The notes: generated from the sequence alone by a model not told the origin. A stretch of 64,000 nt of DNA from Omphiscola glabra (GCA_964017045.1 OZ024809.1:30463354-30527353); one strand, 5' to 3'. Positions 33,573 to 45,578 are shown, numbered from the stretch's first letter. Numbers and translations: made by a program.

Positions 33573-33603
33573 CCCCCCCACTCCGGTGGGGGGGGGGGGG
33601 GGG
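33573..33603. repeat. C-run/G-run hairpin
   Basis: CCCCCCCAC and GTGGGGGGG form a perfect 9 bp stem around a 4-base loop. The G side extends to 16 G. Confidence 0.75.
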
Positions 33604-33796
33604 ATTCAGAAAACATATAAATTAGGGTACACATTTACTCTACATTATTAACGTAAAAAGTCTTTAATATTTACAAAATAAAACTGTAATATCCAATATC
33701 CATTGATTTCCAACTACGAGCATCAAGTACTCTTTCGCCCCCCCCCCAGCGGACAAATTGAATCCGAATGTCGGCTTACAAAAAAACATAGACTTT

Positions 33797-34072
33797 GGGG
33801 AGGAGTAGACTTTGAGGGAGTAGACTTTGAGGGAGTAGACTTTGGTGGAGGAGACTTTGGGGGAGTAGACTTTGGGGGAGTAGACTTTTGGGGGCTTGGC
33901 AGAGGAGGCTTTAGGGAGGTGACTAGGGAGGAGGTTTTGTGTAGGGGGCTTTGTGGAGGAGTCTTTTGGGGAGTATTCTTTGGGAGAGTAGACGTTTGGG
34001 GAGTAGACTTTTGTGGAGTATACTTTGAGCGAGTAGACTTTGGGGGAGTAGACTTTCGGGGGTTTGGGCAGG
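33797..34072. repeat. 15-16 bp minisatellite
   Basis: Units of GGAGTAGACTTTGGG with many variants and some longer insertions. The Gly-Val-Asp-Phe frame at 33703-34095 is a by-product. Confidence 0.92.
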
Positions 34073-34661
34073 AGGCTTTAGGGAGGATGCCATAGAGGAA
34101 GGATCAAAGGAACGCTTTAAATAGATTGGCTTGGAGTACCATGACTTCATTTTACTCTACACACACACAATCCACTGCTTCAGGTAAAAATTCCTACCAA
34201 AAAGTCAGGGCGGCTTACCATTAAGACAGATAAATGACATTCCTTGCAGGTCAAGGTCACACCTGGCAATGCTCGCCAAATACATTTCTTTCAACAACAG
34301 CAAAAACTGCAAGTGAGTTAAGTTGTGAGCTGGGAGACACGTGTTCACAAACTTAACCTAAGCGGTTTAAGTAATGGTTAGCGTCAGGGGGGAAATAGTG
34401 TGGCTGGGTGTGGGGGGGGTTGATTGTGGAGGTAGGGGTTTGAATGTGTGGGGGGGGGAGAGAATGGGGTTCGGATGTGGGGGATGGGGGTTTTGTTGTG
34501 GGCGGTGGTGGTGCGAGCACATATGATCGTATTATCGGAAGTCTTCAAAGAGAGTATCCAAAATTTAAAGAAAATGCTGAGAAATATACGGGCGAACATA
34601 AAAAAAATTGCAATTGAAAAATTAAAACTCTGTGATGAATTAAATAATAAATAATATTTCT
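34073..34661. other. Unique then G-rich sequence, no gene seen
   Basis: G-rich blocks occur near 34409-34510. No supported coding region. Confidence 0.35.
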
Positions 34662-35190
34662 CTGGGTCTGATGTATGGCTGTAACACTGTGTTCTTCTCT
34701 GGGTCTGAAGGTATGGCTGTAACACTGTGTTCTTCTCTGTGTCTGATGTATGGCTGTAACACTGTGTTCTTCTCTGGGTCTGAAGGTTTGGCTGTAACCG
34801 TGTATTCTTCTCTGGGTCTGAATGTTTGGCTGTAACCGTGTATTCTTCTCTGGGTCTGAATGTTTGGCTGTAACCGTGTATTCTTCTCTGGGTCTGAATG
34901 TTTGGCTGTAACCGTGTATTCTTCTCTGGGTCTGAATGTTTGGCTGTAACCGTGTATTCTTCTCTGGGTCTGAATGTTTGGCTGTAACCGTGTATTCTTC
35001 TCTGGGTCTGAATGTTTGGCTGTAACCGTGTATTCTTCTCTGGGTCTGAATGTTTGGCTGTAACCGTGTATTCTTCTCTGGGTCTGAATGTTTGGCTGTA
35101 ACCGTGTATTCTTCTCTGGGTCTGAAGGTTTGGCTGTAACCGTGTATTCTTCTCTGGGTCTGAATGTTTGGCTGTAACACTGTGTTCAAT
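34662..35190. repeat. 38 bp minisatellite (about 14 units)
   Basis: Units contain TTCTTCTCTGGGTCTGAATG and TTTGGCTGTAACCGTGTA. The left units and the last unit read CACTGTG; the middle ones read CCGTGTA and are nearly identical. Minus-strand frames of 227 and 297 codons arise from the array. Confidence 0.97.
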
Positions 35191-36335
35191 TGCACCCCAC
35201 CACCCTTTCCAAATACCATTTCCAGCATGGGTGAGCACTAATTTGTGAGTTTTTATCCAGCGTGTTACCGAATGCAAGTCTTGTCAAGTAGATTTAGTAG
35301 ATGAGAAGCTCACGTATAGCTGCTGCCACGATTTGGCGGTGTATTTCTAGTATGTAAGAATTCGCGAAGCATCGCTATATAGAAGGAAGAAAAAACACCC
35401 TTACTTATTATTGATAAAGTCAAGATACAATCTTTTGTAGCGAAGCAATGAGAATCGTAAGCAGCAAGAAGCAGACGTTAGTTTTGAAACACTATATCAG
35501 AGTGTTGGCAGGTGAATACAGAGCCGTGGATGCGAAGCCACGCTGCCAGGGTACAGGGTGATAACGACATACAGACAACAATAGCTTTTTAGCTTTCGTA
35601 AGCAGCATAACAGTTTGTGTCAGCTCTGTAACACTATTCAACATGTTCAACATAAATCAACTCAAAAAATCTATACACACACAAGGGAGGGTGAACCCAT
35701 GAAACAGACATCCCGTTGTGATTTTTCCCCTTCCCTTTAGTTTTAGCTGTTGCTTCCGAGTCCCTCACCATTTTGTGAGACGTAGCTCCCACCCCCCCCC
35801 ACCCCACACCACAACCCCACACAAAAGACGACACCCCGTACATTAGCACCGATTCGCTTTTGGGATGAGATCATTTTCTTGTTGACACTAGAATGTTTGG
35901 TCTCGGGAATCCCTCGATCCCGCCTCGGGCGCATGTGCCGACACCCCCCACCCCCACACCCACACACACGCACACCCGTAGGGTAGAATAGCTGTATGTT
36001 GTGACAGTGATGAGATCTGTTGACACGAGTAATAAACACCTTTTTTTTCCCTCGGACACTCGTCTCCGTACACAGACCGTGGTTCACACGTATACGCAAG
36101 CTGGGCTTGGAGCTGAGCAGTTTAACCCCTTCCATCCGACGGCAGAGGTGCCAGCAGTTAACCCTTTCCATCCCACGGCACGGCAATCCCATTTTTCTGT
36201 TGGATATCCGGCCTATCTGCTAAGTTTGTTGATTTTTTTAAAAAATTATTTTTTTAAAATTTAATTTTTCTTGGAGGATATCTGGTCTAAGAAGTCGGAT
36301 TCTAAAAAGTTGACTTCGGACTCTTTCGCCTAGAG
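35191..36335. other. Unique sequence, no gene seen
   Basis: C-rich and AC-rich DNA near 35780-35800 and 35940-35970. Two imperfect copies of TTAACCCTTTCCATCCCACG lie near 36122 and 36158. The 149-codon minus frame at 35743-36192 is unrecognised. Confidence 0.35.
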
Positions 36336-36502
36336 CAGTGGTTCTCAACGTTGGGCAATTTGAAGATTATTTGAGAAACATATTTCTTTGCTTCTTGAAA
36401 TATATTCACATTAAAAAAAATAAAAAAAGAGGAAATCTTAGACAATAAAAAAAGGGGGTAGGGCGACATTAAACGTTTTTAGGTTCTCAGGTGGGGGCGT
36501 AG
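36336..36502. mobile_element. Possible hAT-like element, one end decayed
   Basis: The left end CAGTGGTTCTCAACG matches hAT/SPIN-type ends. The flanks GCCTAGAG (36328-36335) and GTCTAGAG (36503-36510) match at 7 of 8 bases. The right end does not form a good terminal repeat and the interior is unlike SPIN. Confidence 0.45.
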
Positions 36503-36674
36503 GTCTAGAGAAGAAATTGGGAAAGACTTAGCTTGGGGCTTAATAGTAGTTTCCCGTACAGTCCTTTAAATATTATTTTCATTTCTTTTTTTAAATATGA
36601 CGTCAGAGTGGAGTATTTTTTTAAGTTGTTATTTTTCGTATCCGAGGTGGACGAACAAGTAGGTCACTGCATTG

Positions 36675-36783
36675 GAACCCTCTAAGATAAGGAAGTTGGT
36701 ACCTGGTAAGATAATAACGCAAGAACCCTCTAAGATAAGGAAGTTGGTACCTGGTAAGATAATAACGCAAGTACCCTCTAAGA
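36675..36783. repeat. 49 bp tandem duplication
   Basis: Two copies and a partial third of a unit containing CCCTCTAAGATAAGGAAGTT and GGTACCTGGTAAGATAATAA. Confidence 0.9.
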
Positions 36784-36880
36784 TTTAGCCCTTCTATTGA
36801 CCCCCCACCCCCCCAATCTTTAAAAAATAATTAAATAATAATGATAACAAAAATAATAAAACTAGTCGCCCAACAAATAT

Positions 36881-37361
36881 TGGCGACATCTACTAAAGCT
36901 ACTTGACAAAACATGAACTCGAGTAACGCACATTTAAGAATACCAATTTTTGTGCTACGCCCCCATTCCCCCATGATACGCCACTGCACACTTTTTATTT
37001 CACGCCCATGAACTATATTAAATAATTTGATGTCCTAACCACTTTTAAGCCGAATATTTTTTGACACCATACTTAAAATGAGACGATTTCATTTTTCGAA
37101 AATAAAATATTACGCACCAAACGCAGTTGCGTTAAAAAATATATATACATACATATATGTATATCATTTAACTTAGTTATCGGGAATTATATTTTACACG
37201 CTATTGAACTCATTATTGAACCATACTTTCTTTCAAACATATAGAATTATTTATAATATACTCTCAATACCGAATTCGGCTATTAGGAAGCAAAAACCAT
37301 ATTTAGGAAGCAGACGCCGGAAATGGAAGCCGTCCACGAGTCACACCAGAAGCGTAATATA
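36881..37361 (+). repeat. Unclassified dispersed repeat family, copy 2
   Basis: The longest of the three copies. It retains both the AAACGCAGTTGCGTTA segment (missing in copy 3) and the TTCTTTCAAACATATAG segment (missing in copy 1). A TA-rich stretch interrupts the middle. Confidence 0.85.
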
Positions 37362-38185
37362 AACAAGGGGTAACAATTAATTATAATAATGTTGATACTA
37401 TCTTTTTTTTCCTTTTTTTTATATTGTTTATTGATGGTTCCCTGATGGTTTAATATCTATAACTATACGTACACATTATCTATGACGTAATGATCAGACC
37501 ACTTTGCCCCCACCCACACATGATTGACTGTAATAGACGCCCATGCCATCTACGACAATTTGAATGGGAGCCGCCCTTGGGGTGGTAGGGGCACCAGAGG
37601 ATGGGTGCGGAGATCTGAAGAACTGGCTGACATGACGATCATAACAGCGCCCTGGTACTCTGTGTCACGTGACGATCATAAGAGCGCCCTGGTACTCTGC
37701 GTCACGTGACCCCCATGCCCATACGTACGTACCCCCTGTAAGCATGCAGGGTCGGGTCCCTTTGTGTGGAGTGGTGGAGTCAAGTGGTTTGTGTACAATG
37801 TCCAGGGTGTGTTGAATTTTGGTGCGTACTCAACTCTCCCTCTCACCCACCCTTCGCCCATTGACCAGTGCTATTTACCGGCCCTGTAGTATATTTTCAC
37901 CACTATGATAGCAGTGTTCCTCTTTGGCTCTAAATCTTTTAGGGCTTCACTGACTTTGAAGAAGTCTAGTCTTCAGTTGAAAAACCCCCACGTGGAAGGA
38001 CATGTTGCTTGCATCACAAGAACACGTCTGCTGCCGGAATAGCTCTAAGCCTGAATAGCGATGATTTCAATTTTTTTTTCAATTGTTTATTTAATTAACT
38101 TTTTGTCTTCTTCTTTTTTGTTTCAGTTTGTTTTATACCATTTCTTTTTTAAATATCTATTTATATATAAAAAAACGTTTAAACG
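37362..38185. other. Unique sequence, no gene seen
   Basis: A 37 bp tandem duplication containing GACGATCATAA and GCGCCCTGGTACTCTG lies at about 37634-37707. T-rich DNA follows after 38070. Confidence 0.4.
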
Positions 38186-38312
38186 GGACTAAAACTAGAC
38201 GATGCTATGCGTAGAGCAGAAGACAGAGAGGAATGGAGGAGGATAGTTTTCATGTCAGCTGTGGCGCCCAAACGGTCCAAGGACTAAGGGACATGATGAT
38301 GATGATGATGAT
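38186..38312 (+). mobile_element. 5'-truncated LINE-type retrotransposon, 3' end
   Basis: The frame 38186-38287 encodes LDDAMRRAEDREEWRRIV, then FMSAVAPKRSKD and a stop. This matches the ARDREEWRR-type C-terminus of RTE-like or related LINE reverse transcriptase proteins. It is followed by a short 3' UTR and a (TGA)n tail at about 38292-38312, a common LINE 3' structure. Only about 33 codons remain, so it is a dead-on-arrival insertion. Confidence 0.65.
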
Positions 38313-38502
38313 TAATTCGTTATAGTCCGTCTGCAATCAGGATATATATTAAATATATGTTGGGGATATGATACATTTAAAGTTTCTTTAATAATGATAT
38401 CAAAATATATTTCCTGATTACATTATTTATTTTTCAATGTTAAATTCTAGAATCTATAAATATGGTTACACATTGTGACACTGTAGTTATTTTATGCTAT
38501 CC

Positions 38503-39096
38503 CATGAATCCTACTGTCTCAAAACATTGATGCTATGAATCCTACTGTCTCAAAACATTGATGCCATGAATCCCACTGTCTCAAAACATTGATGCCATGA
38601 ACCCACTGTCTCAAAACATTGATGCCATGAATCCCACTGTCTCAAAACATTGATGCCATGAATCCCACTGTCTCAAAACATTGATGCCATGAATCCCACT
38701 GTCTCAAAACATTGATGCCATGAATCCCACTGTCTCAAAACATTGATGCCATGAATCCCACTGTCTCAAAACATTGATGCCATGAATCCCACTGTCTCAA
38801 AACATTGATGCCATGAATCCCACTGTCTCAAAACATTGATGCCATGAATCCCACTGTCTCAAAACATTGATGCCATGAATCCCACTGTCTCAAAACATTG
38901 ATGCCATGAATCCCACTGTCTCAAAACATTGATGCCATGAATCCCACTGTCTCAAAACATTGATGCCATGAATCCCACTGTCTCAAAACATTGATGCCAT
39001 GAATCCCACTGTCTCAAAACATTGATGCCATGAATCCCACTGTCTCAAAACATTGATGCCATGAATCCCACTGTCTCAAAACATTGATGCCATGAA
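38503..39096. repeat. 31 bp minisatellite (about 19 units), very homogeneous
   Basis: Units contain CCCACTGTCTCAAAACATTG and ATGCCATGAAT. Apart from the first four units, about 14 consecutive copies are identical, which implies recent expansion or homogenisation. Confidence 0.98.
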
Positions 39097-39317
39097 TTCC
39101 AATTCCCCAAAACACTCATTCAATGATATCCAATTTCTCAAGATATTTATCTATCAAATCCAATTTCTCAAGATATTTATCTATCAAATACAAATTCCAA
39201 GAACGTAGATCCCATTAAATCCATTTTTATCAAAACATTCTTAACCTTTTCGAAAATATATTTTTGTCTTTTCTATTTTCCTTTAAACATTTTCTCCCAA
39301 TGTATATCTCCTTCAGG

Positions 39318-40270
39318 TTTATCATACTGTATCCCCCCTGTCTATCATGATGTATTTCCCTCCTGTATATCATACTACATCTCCCTCCAGTATATTATGC
39401 TGTATCTCCCTCGTCTATCATGCATTATCTCCCTCCTGTCTATCCTGCTGTATCTCGCTACTGTCTATCCTGCTGCATCTCCTTCCTGTTTATCCTGCTG
39501 TATCTCCCTCCTTTCTATCCTGCTGTATCTCCCTCCTGTCTATCCTGCTGTATCTCGCTCCTGTCTATCATGCTGTATCTCCCTCATGTCTATCCTGCTG
39601 TATCTCCCTCCTGTATATCCTGCTGTATCTCCCTCCTGTCTATCCTGCTGTATGTCCCTCCTGTCTATCCTGCTGTATCTCCCTCCTGTCTATCCTGCTG
39701 TATCTCCCTCCTGTCTATCCTGCTGTATCTCCCTCCTGTCCATCCTGCTGTATTTCCTCCTGTCGATCATGCTGTATCTCCCTCCTGTCTATCCTGCTGT
39801 ATCTCCCTCCTGTCTATCCTGCTGTATCTCGCTACTGTCTATCCTGCTGTATCTCGCTACTGTCTATCCTGCTGTATCTCGCTACTGTCTATCCTGCTGT
39901 ATCTCGCTACTGTCTATCATGCTGTATCTCCCTACTGTCTATCATGCTGTATCTCGCTACTGTCTATCCTGCTGTATCTCGCTACTGTCTATCCTGCTGT
40001 ATCTCGCTACTGTCTATCCTGCTGCATCTCCTTCCTGTTTATCCTGCTGTATCTCGCTACTGTCTATCCTGTTGTATCTCCTTACTGTCTATCCTGCTGT
40101 ATCTCGCTACTGTCTATCCTGCTGTATCTCGCTACTGTCTATCCTGCTGTATCTCGCTACTGTCTATCCTGCTGTATCTCGCTACTGTCTATCCTGCTGT
40201 ATCTCCCTACTGTCTATCATGCTGTATCACCTTCCTGTCTATCCTGTCGTATCTCCCACACGCCTATCAT
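39318..40270. repeat. 25 bp minisatellite (about 38 units), two variant domains
   Basis: Units contain CTGTCTATCCTGCTGTATCT. To the left of about 39825 most units read CTCCCTCCTG; to the right most read CTCGCTACTG. All three plus-strand frames are open for 300-348 codons because 25 is not a multiple of 3. These frames are Cys/Leu/Ser/Tyr repeats and not genes. Confidence 0.97.
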
Positions 40271-40579
40271 TTTATATCTCCTTCATTTTTATCAATTAAT
40301 AAACTTTATTCAAAGATTATCACACTTCCGTCCTACCCCCACTACCCCTCCCCCACATCTCTTTAAACCCCCCCCCCCCCAAATAATCTTTCCGTTACTT
40401 AAGACCAGAAGCTTTAGGAGTCAGCAGTCGAGTTCCAGATGTTTCTCCTCGCGCCGGCCGAGATAAGATCCTGCGGGAGTGACCCCCCAGGTGGCGACAT
40501 TGTGCTTTTTGTCAGAGTTATGTCATCGGCAATATTGACAATGTCACAGCAGTGGCAGTGACTAATTCGATCAGGTGTT

Positions 40580-40780
40580 GGGGTTTTGTACTGAGGTCTC
40601 ATATTTGGGGTCTTGTGATGGGGTGCAGTGTTGGGGTTTTGTACTTAGGTCTCATATTTGGGGTCTTGCTGTGGGGTCCAGTGTTGGGGTTTTGTACTGA
40701 GGTCTCATATTTGGGGTCTTGTGATGGGGTCCAGTGTTGGGGTTTTGTACTGAGGTCTCGTATTGGGATCTTGTGATGGG
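40580..40780. repeat. 53 bp minisatellite, about 3.8 units
   Basis: Units contain GGGGTTTTGTACTGAGGTCT and start at 40580 and 40633, with further copies after. The degenerate continuation reaches about 40880 and includes a G-run. Confidence 0.92.
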
Positions 40781-40880
40781 GTTTAGTTTTGGATTTTTAT
40801 GGGTCTTTTGTTGAGTTCTTGTGTTAGGGGTCTTGAGTTGGGTGTCTTGTATGGGGGGGGGGGGGGTCTTGATGTCCGGG

Positions 40881-41393
40881 TCTTGTAATAAGGATCTTAT
40901 TTTAGTGTATGGTATTCCGGGATACTTGTGTAGTTTCTTCTTTCAAAAATTTATCATGATCATTTAAAGGTGGGATTCGTTTAAATACAAGAAAATAAAT
41001 GTGATGTTGCAGCCTGTTGTGGTAGGGGACGTGGTTGGTGGGGGGTACTGTTGAAAGCGCTCTACTTTTTCAGGAACTGCTAATACTCGGTGCGCCGATA
41101 CATAAATGCGCGCTTTGTCAATTGTGGATTTATTCCTATTTATCCATATTTATCCATAGATAGGTGAACATCGACTGGGTGAGATTGTTACAAGGGAGTC
41201 TCGGGTTGTGTAGCATGGGACTGTGATGATATATTAGACGATGTGGTTGTGTAAGGCATGTGCGCAATTTGGATTATGCCCCCCTACCCCATAGGACTGG
41301 GGGGAAAACTTTATGCAGTTTGCTGAGAATGCCACCCTTCATTATATCGAACTAAGCACCACCAACCTTTTACTACTCTATGTGTCACATTGG
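40881..41393. other. Unique sequence, no gene seen
   Basis: No array, transposon end or credible frame. Confidence 0.4.
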
Positions 41394-42696
41394 AGTATGA
41401 TGTGAGATAGGAATATGATGTAAGACAGGGATATGATGTAAGACAGGGATATGATGTAAGACAGGGATATGATGTAAGACAGGGATGTGATGTAAGACAG
41501 GGATATCATGTAAGACAGGGATATGATGTAAGACAGGGATATGATGTAAGACAGGGATATCATGTAAGACAGGGATATGATGTAAGACAGGGATATGATG
41601 TAAGACAGGGATTTGATGTAAGACAGGGATATGATGTAAGACAGGGATATGATGTAAGACAGGGATATGATGTAAGACAGGGATATGATGTAAGACAGGG
41701 ATATGATGTAAGACAGGGATATGATGTAAGACAAGAATATCATGTAAGACAGGGATATGATGTAAGACAGGGATATGATGTAAGACAGGGATATCATGTA
41801 AGACAGGGATATGATGTAAGACAGGGATATGATGTAAGACAGGGATATGATGTAAGACAGGGATATGATGTAAGACAGGGATATCATGTAAGACAGGGAT
41901 TTGATGTAAGACAGGGATATGATGTAAGACAGGGATATCATGTAAGACAGGGATATGATGTAAGACAGGGATATGATGTAAGACAGGGATATGATGTAAG
42001 ACAGGGATATCATGTAAGACAGGGATTTGATGTAAGACAGGGATATGATGTAAGACAGGGATATGATGTAAGACAGGTATATGATGTAAGACAGGGATTT
42101 GATGTAAGACAGGGATATCATGTAAGACAGGGATATCATGTAAGACAGGGATATGATGTAAGACAGGGATATGATGTAAGACAGGATATCATTTAAGACA
42201 GGAGTATGATGTAAGACAGGAATATCATGTAAGACAGGGATATGATGTAAGACAGGGATATGATGTAAGACAGGGATATCATGTAAGACAGGGATATCAT
42301 GTAAGACAGGGATATGATGAAAGACAGGGATATCATGTAAGACAGGGATATGATGTAAGACAGGGATATCATGTAAGACAGGGATATGATGTAAGACAGG
42401 GATATGATGTAAGACAGGGATATCATGTAAGACAGGGATTTGATGTAAGACAGGGATATCATGTAAGACAGGGATATCATGTAAGACAGGGATATCATGT
42501 AAGACAGGGATATCATGTAAGACAGGGATATCATGTAAGACAGGGATTTGATGTAAGACAGGGATATCATGTAAGACAGGGATTTGATGTAAGACAGGGA
42601 TATCATGTAAGACAGGGATATGATGTAAGACAGGGATTTGATGTAAGACAGGGATATCATGTAAGACAGGGATATGATGTAAGACAGGGATATCAT
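41394..42696. repeat. 18 bp minisatellite (about 72 units)
   Basis: The longest array in the window. Units are GATATGATGTAAGACAGG with GATATC and GATTTG variants. GATATG units dominate the left; GATATC units become common after about 42420. The minus-strand frames of 442 and 175 codons are hexapeptide repeats (Ile-Ser-Leu-Ser-Tyr-Ile or Pro-Val-Leu-His-Asp-Ile) produced by the 18 bp period. Confidence 0.98.
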
Positions 42697-42716
42697 GTTG
42701 AAACATATAAATGCCA

Positions 42717-43111
42717 CCATGGGCGTCCGCAGAAGTTTTATAGGGTGGGGGTGCTTTTTTTATGTGTCGGAAGTTGGTTTACACTGAATCTGTACGAATT
42801 CTGAAGGCGGCACCCGTGAGTGTCCGTGAGTGTCCATCAGTGTAACGTGAACAAACTCACGACCTCGTTGAATACAGTTTGCGAGGATTTAATAATTCAA
42901 GTATAACTTTTGGTAAACAGTCTTAAACAAAGTTGGTTCAGGTTACTAGTAACCCACAGGTAACACAGATAACACAGGTTAGAGGTATACTTCTTCATTA
43001 GTGTGTAAGCATATCATGTTTATCGGTACCCCTAGAAGCAGAACTGGTGTTAACAAAATCAAGATTGGGGGGTGGTTTTGCAAACCCCCCCCCCTTTGCG
43101 GACGCCCATGG
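42717..43111. mobile_element. MITE-like element with 14 bp terminal inverted repeats
   Basis: The ends CCATGGGCGTCCGC (42717-42730) and the exact inverted copy GCGGACGCCCATGG (43098-43111) bound 395 bp. No clear target duplication was seen. It starts only 20 bp after the 18 bp array. No coding frame. Confidence 0.6.
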
Positions 43112-44194
43112 CCTCCAATTAAATTAAAAATATGCATCCATGGTATCCACCCCTGTGTGATAGGTACCACGTCTAGTTGTCGAACATGTCACCAAATGTG
43201 GTTCAGTTCTTTTGTGTTAAAACTTAATCAAGACTGCTGTACTCTGTACCTATAACTTCAAATTTCCAAGAAGTTACGTAACACTTTTAAAGGAATCGCT
43301 GCGCATGACACTTGAATTAAAATTAACCATTTCAATGGACAGGTGAGACTTCTCCAATACTGTTTGTTGTATGAATGTATATAGCCTGATAGCCTATAAC
43401 AACTCCACGTCGGAGAGTGGGGCCAAGTGCAGACAGAGGAGAACATGTTGTGAGGGTTTATGGATGTCTATTGATGAAATGTATTTCTCACAGCCACAAA
43501 CCGTGTTGGAGTTTGATGCCCTGGTTATTCGTGCAGTTGTTCCCACCATAATACGAGATGTTGTCAGGGACCAGTGACACATGAACAGGCTAATTAATAA
43601 AAAATAGAAGGCTGACAACGAAGGCGGCCATTGGTCAGCCCCCCCCCCCCCCTCTCGTGACAGGTCTATCCGGCCCTGCGTGAGGGCCGGGCCTTGCGCC
43701 GTTGTCCTGAATATCGTGACGAGAGTGGGGGGGGGGGGGGCGGGGAACGTCCGACGGCCACTGACCACAGTCCATCCTGAGGGCCCCCATGTGCTGGTCA
43801 TTAGGCGTTGTTTGAGCTCTTGGTCGTCTGACACTTCCTGACCGTGGGGGTTACAACAATGTGTAAATATTAACTACAGAAGTATAACGGGTTTGTCGAA
43901 GGCGTCTTAAATTGTTCGAATTTTACAAAGGCTTAGAGGCTGCTGGTTATGTGTTTATCTATACACGGCTGTATTTTGTTATGTCAACAAGGGGCGGTTA
44001 TGTGCCTCAGCTCTGAGAGAAACTTCTAGGAGGGCCTCCAGTGGCGGATCAAGGGGGTAAATGATAAACAAATTAAACTGAGAGATGAACGAAATAAATT
44101 CTATACTAATTTAAATTAGTTTTTTTTTTTAATAATCAGGGTGGAGGACTCGTAATAGCCTCCCCCTCGGCCTTATTTTTTTACTTTTTATATC
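43112..44194. other. Unique sequence with a C-run/G-run hairpin, no gene seen
   Basis: At 43639-43740 a 14-base C-run followed by TCTCGTGAC is mirrored by GTGACGAGAGT and a 14-base G-run, giving an inverted repeat of about 24 bp. Inside it GGCCC and GGGCC repeats can also pair. A 68-codon frame at 43371 is unrecognised. Confidence 0.45.
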
Positions 44195-44310
44195 ACCCAT
44201 GGGTGGAACATTCATGCAGTAAGGTTGTCGCTGGACATACCCATTGGCGGTACTTTCATGCAGTAAGAATTTTGTTTGACATCCACATGGGCGGCACACT
44301 CATGGAGTAA
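44195..44310. repeat. About 50 bp tandem repeat, 2-3 diverged copies
   Basis: Copies share TTCATGCAGTAAG or CTCATGGAGTAAG and GGTTGTCG, with GGGTGG/GGGCGG variants. Confidence 0.75.
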
Positions 44311-45274
44311 GGTTGTCGTTGTCCTCATGGTATTGTTAGATAGTGTAGCCTCAAATAAATTGTATCGAAATGTTGGACCACACCGCTCGCAAGCACGTCG
44401 TGGTCATTTTCAGGTCTATTTTTTTTTTGATGTTTCAACAATGCATTTTGACCCGTGACCCAAATCTAAGTTGTTGTCTTTTTTTTCTTTTTTTAAAAAT
44501 TACATTTATTACACGTTCATGCATAATAATATGTGAAGAAATCTTTTCCCTATCTTGGTTCCTTTACACATTGAACTTTAAATATGATTTTGATTTTGAG
44601 CCGGTTTCAGGCAAGGCATTAAAATCTCCAAACTTAGTTCACATTCGTTAAGTTTAGATTTTTAAAAAAAAAAATTTTTTAATGAAATGTTGAAAAGACC
44701 TAAAACCGTCAAAAAATAAGTTTTTAAACCTAAATTTGCGTACATTTTCATGAAACTTAACTTTAAATTTTTTTATTTTTTTTTTAAATGCCTTCACAAT
44801 AACGTCACAACATTCTAAACTCTAGTCCGTCTGTTCTGTGACTCCGTCCACAAAGGTCTTTCATACACACAGAAAGCACCGCTTCCGTCTTCGCGAGACG
44901 GGGTAGAGTAGCCACTGAGCGCTCATCAGATACGGCTTACGATGGAGACGCTTTCCTGGAACGGCATTATCGGCTGCACTTCTCGCAAAGAGAACCTTGA
45001 CCCCTGGGTAAAAAAAAAATCAGGGCACATGGGGTTCTTAGTTCCCGCGACGCGAAGCGAAGTGGTGGAGTCTCTCTTCTATTTACATTTATCGCTTTCC
45101 AAAAAAAAATAATAATTAAAAAGTATCTGCACCTTGTCATGTGACGTCATCAGCCTGGGGCGGCGTATCATGGAGACCAGCTGTTGTCTAGCAGGAGGCT
45201 GCCAAAATGTCATTGGTATCAGCGTCGGATCGACTCCGGGGCTCCGTCGTATCCGGATTTTACAGTTTGGGTTT
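44311..45274. other. Unique sequence, no gene seen
   Basis: T- and A-rich in the middle. GTCTTCGCGAGACGG near 44888 resembles the 3' UTR hairpin of the LINE remnant at 24.7 kb and may be a tiny LINE relic. Confidence 0.35.
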
Positions 45275-45578
45275 ACTCCCGTTGTCTTATTCCTAGCCCA
45301 AACCTTGCTGCCGTAATCTTACCCTAGCCATAACCTTACTTCTGTAGTCTTATTCCTAGCCCAAACCTTGCTGCCGTAATCTTACCCTAGCCATAACCTT
45401 ACTCCCGTAGTCTTATTCCTAGCCCAAACCTTGCTGCCGTAATCTTACCCTAGCCATAACCTTACTCCTGTAGTCTTATTCCTAGCCCAAACCTTGCTGC
45501 CGTAATCTTACCCTAGCCATAACCTTACTCCCTTAGTCTTACCCCTGGCCATAACCTTACTCCCGTAGTCTTACCCTA
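45275..45578. repeat. About 63 bp compound minisatellite
   Basis: Two related half-units alternate, CCAAACCTTGCTGCCGTAAT and CCATAACCTTACTCCCGTAG, giving a higher-order period near 63 bp. The last units revert to the second half-unit alone. Confidence 0.94.

Noticed and set aside
34384..35277. 297- and 227-codon minus-strand frames
   Set aside because: Translations of the 38 bp minisatellite.
38503..39096. Regular array that might suggest CRISPR
   Set aside because: Units are contiguous with no unique spacers, and the sequence is eukaryotic. The same holds for all other arrays here.
39347..40466. Three overlapping plus-strand frames of 300-348 codons rich in Cys, Leu, Ser and Tyr
   Set aside because: A 25 bp unit translated in three frames gives the same 25-residue repeat each time. 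This is an array by-product, not a membrane protein.
41378..42720. 442- and 175-codon minus-strand frames
   Set aside because: Hexapeptide repeats produced by the 18 bp array. Several frames are open at once.
44041..44160. AGTGGCGGATCAAGGGGG as a possible MITE end
   Set aside because: No inverted partner or duplication was found nearby.
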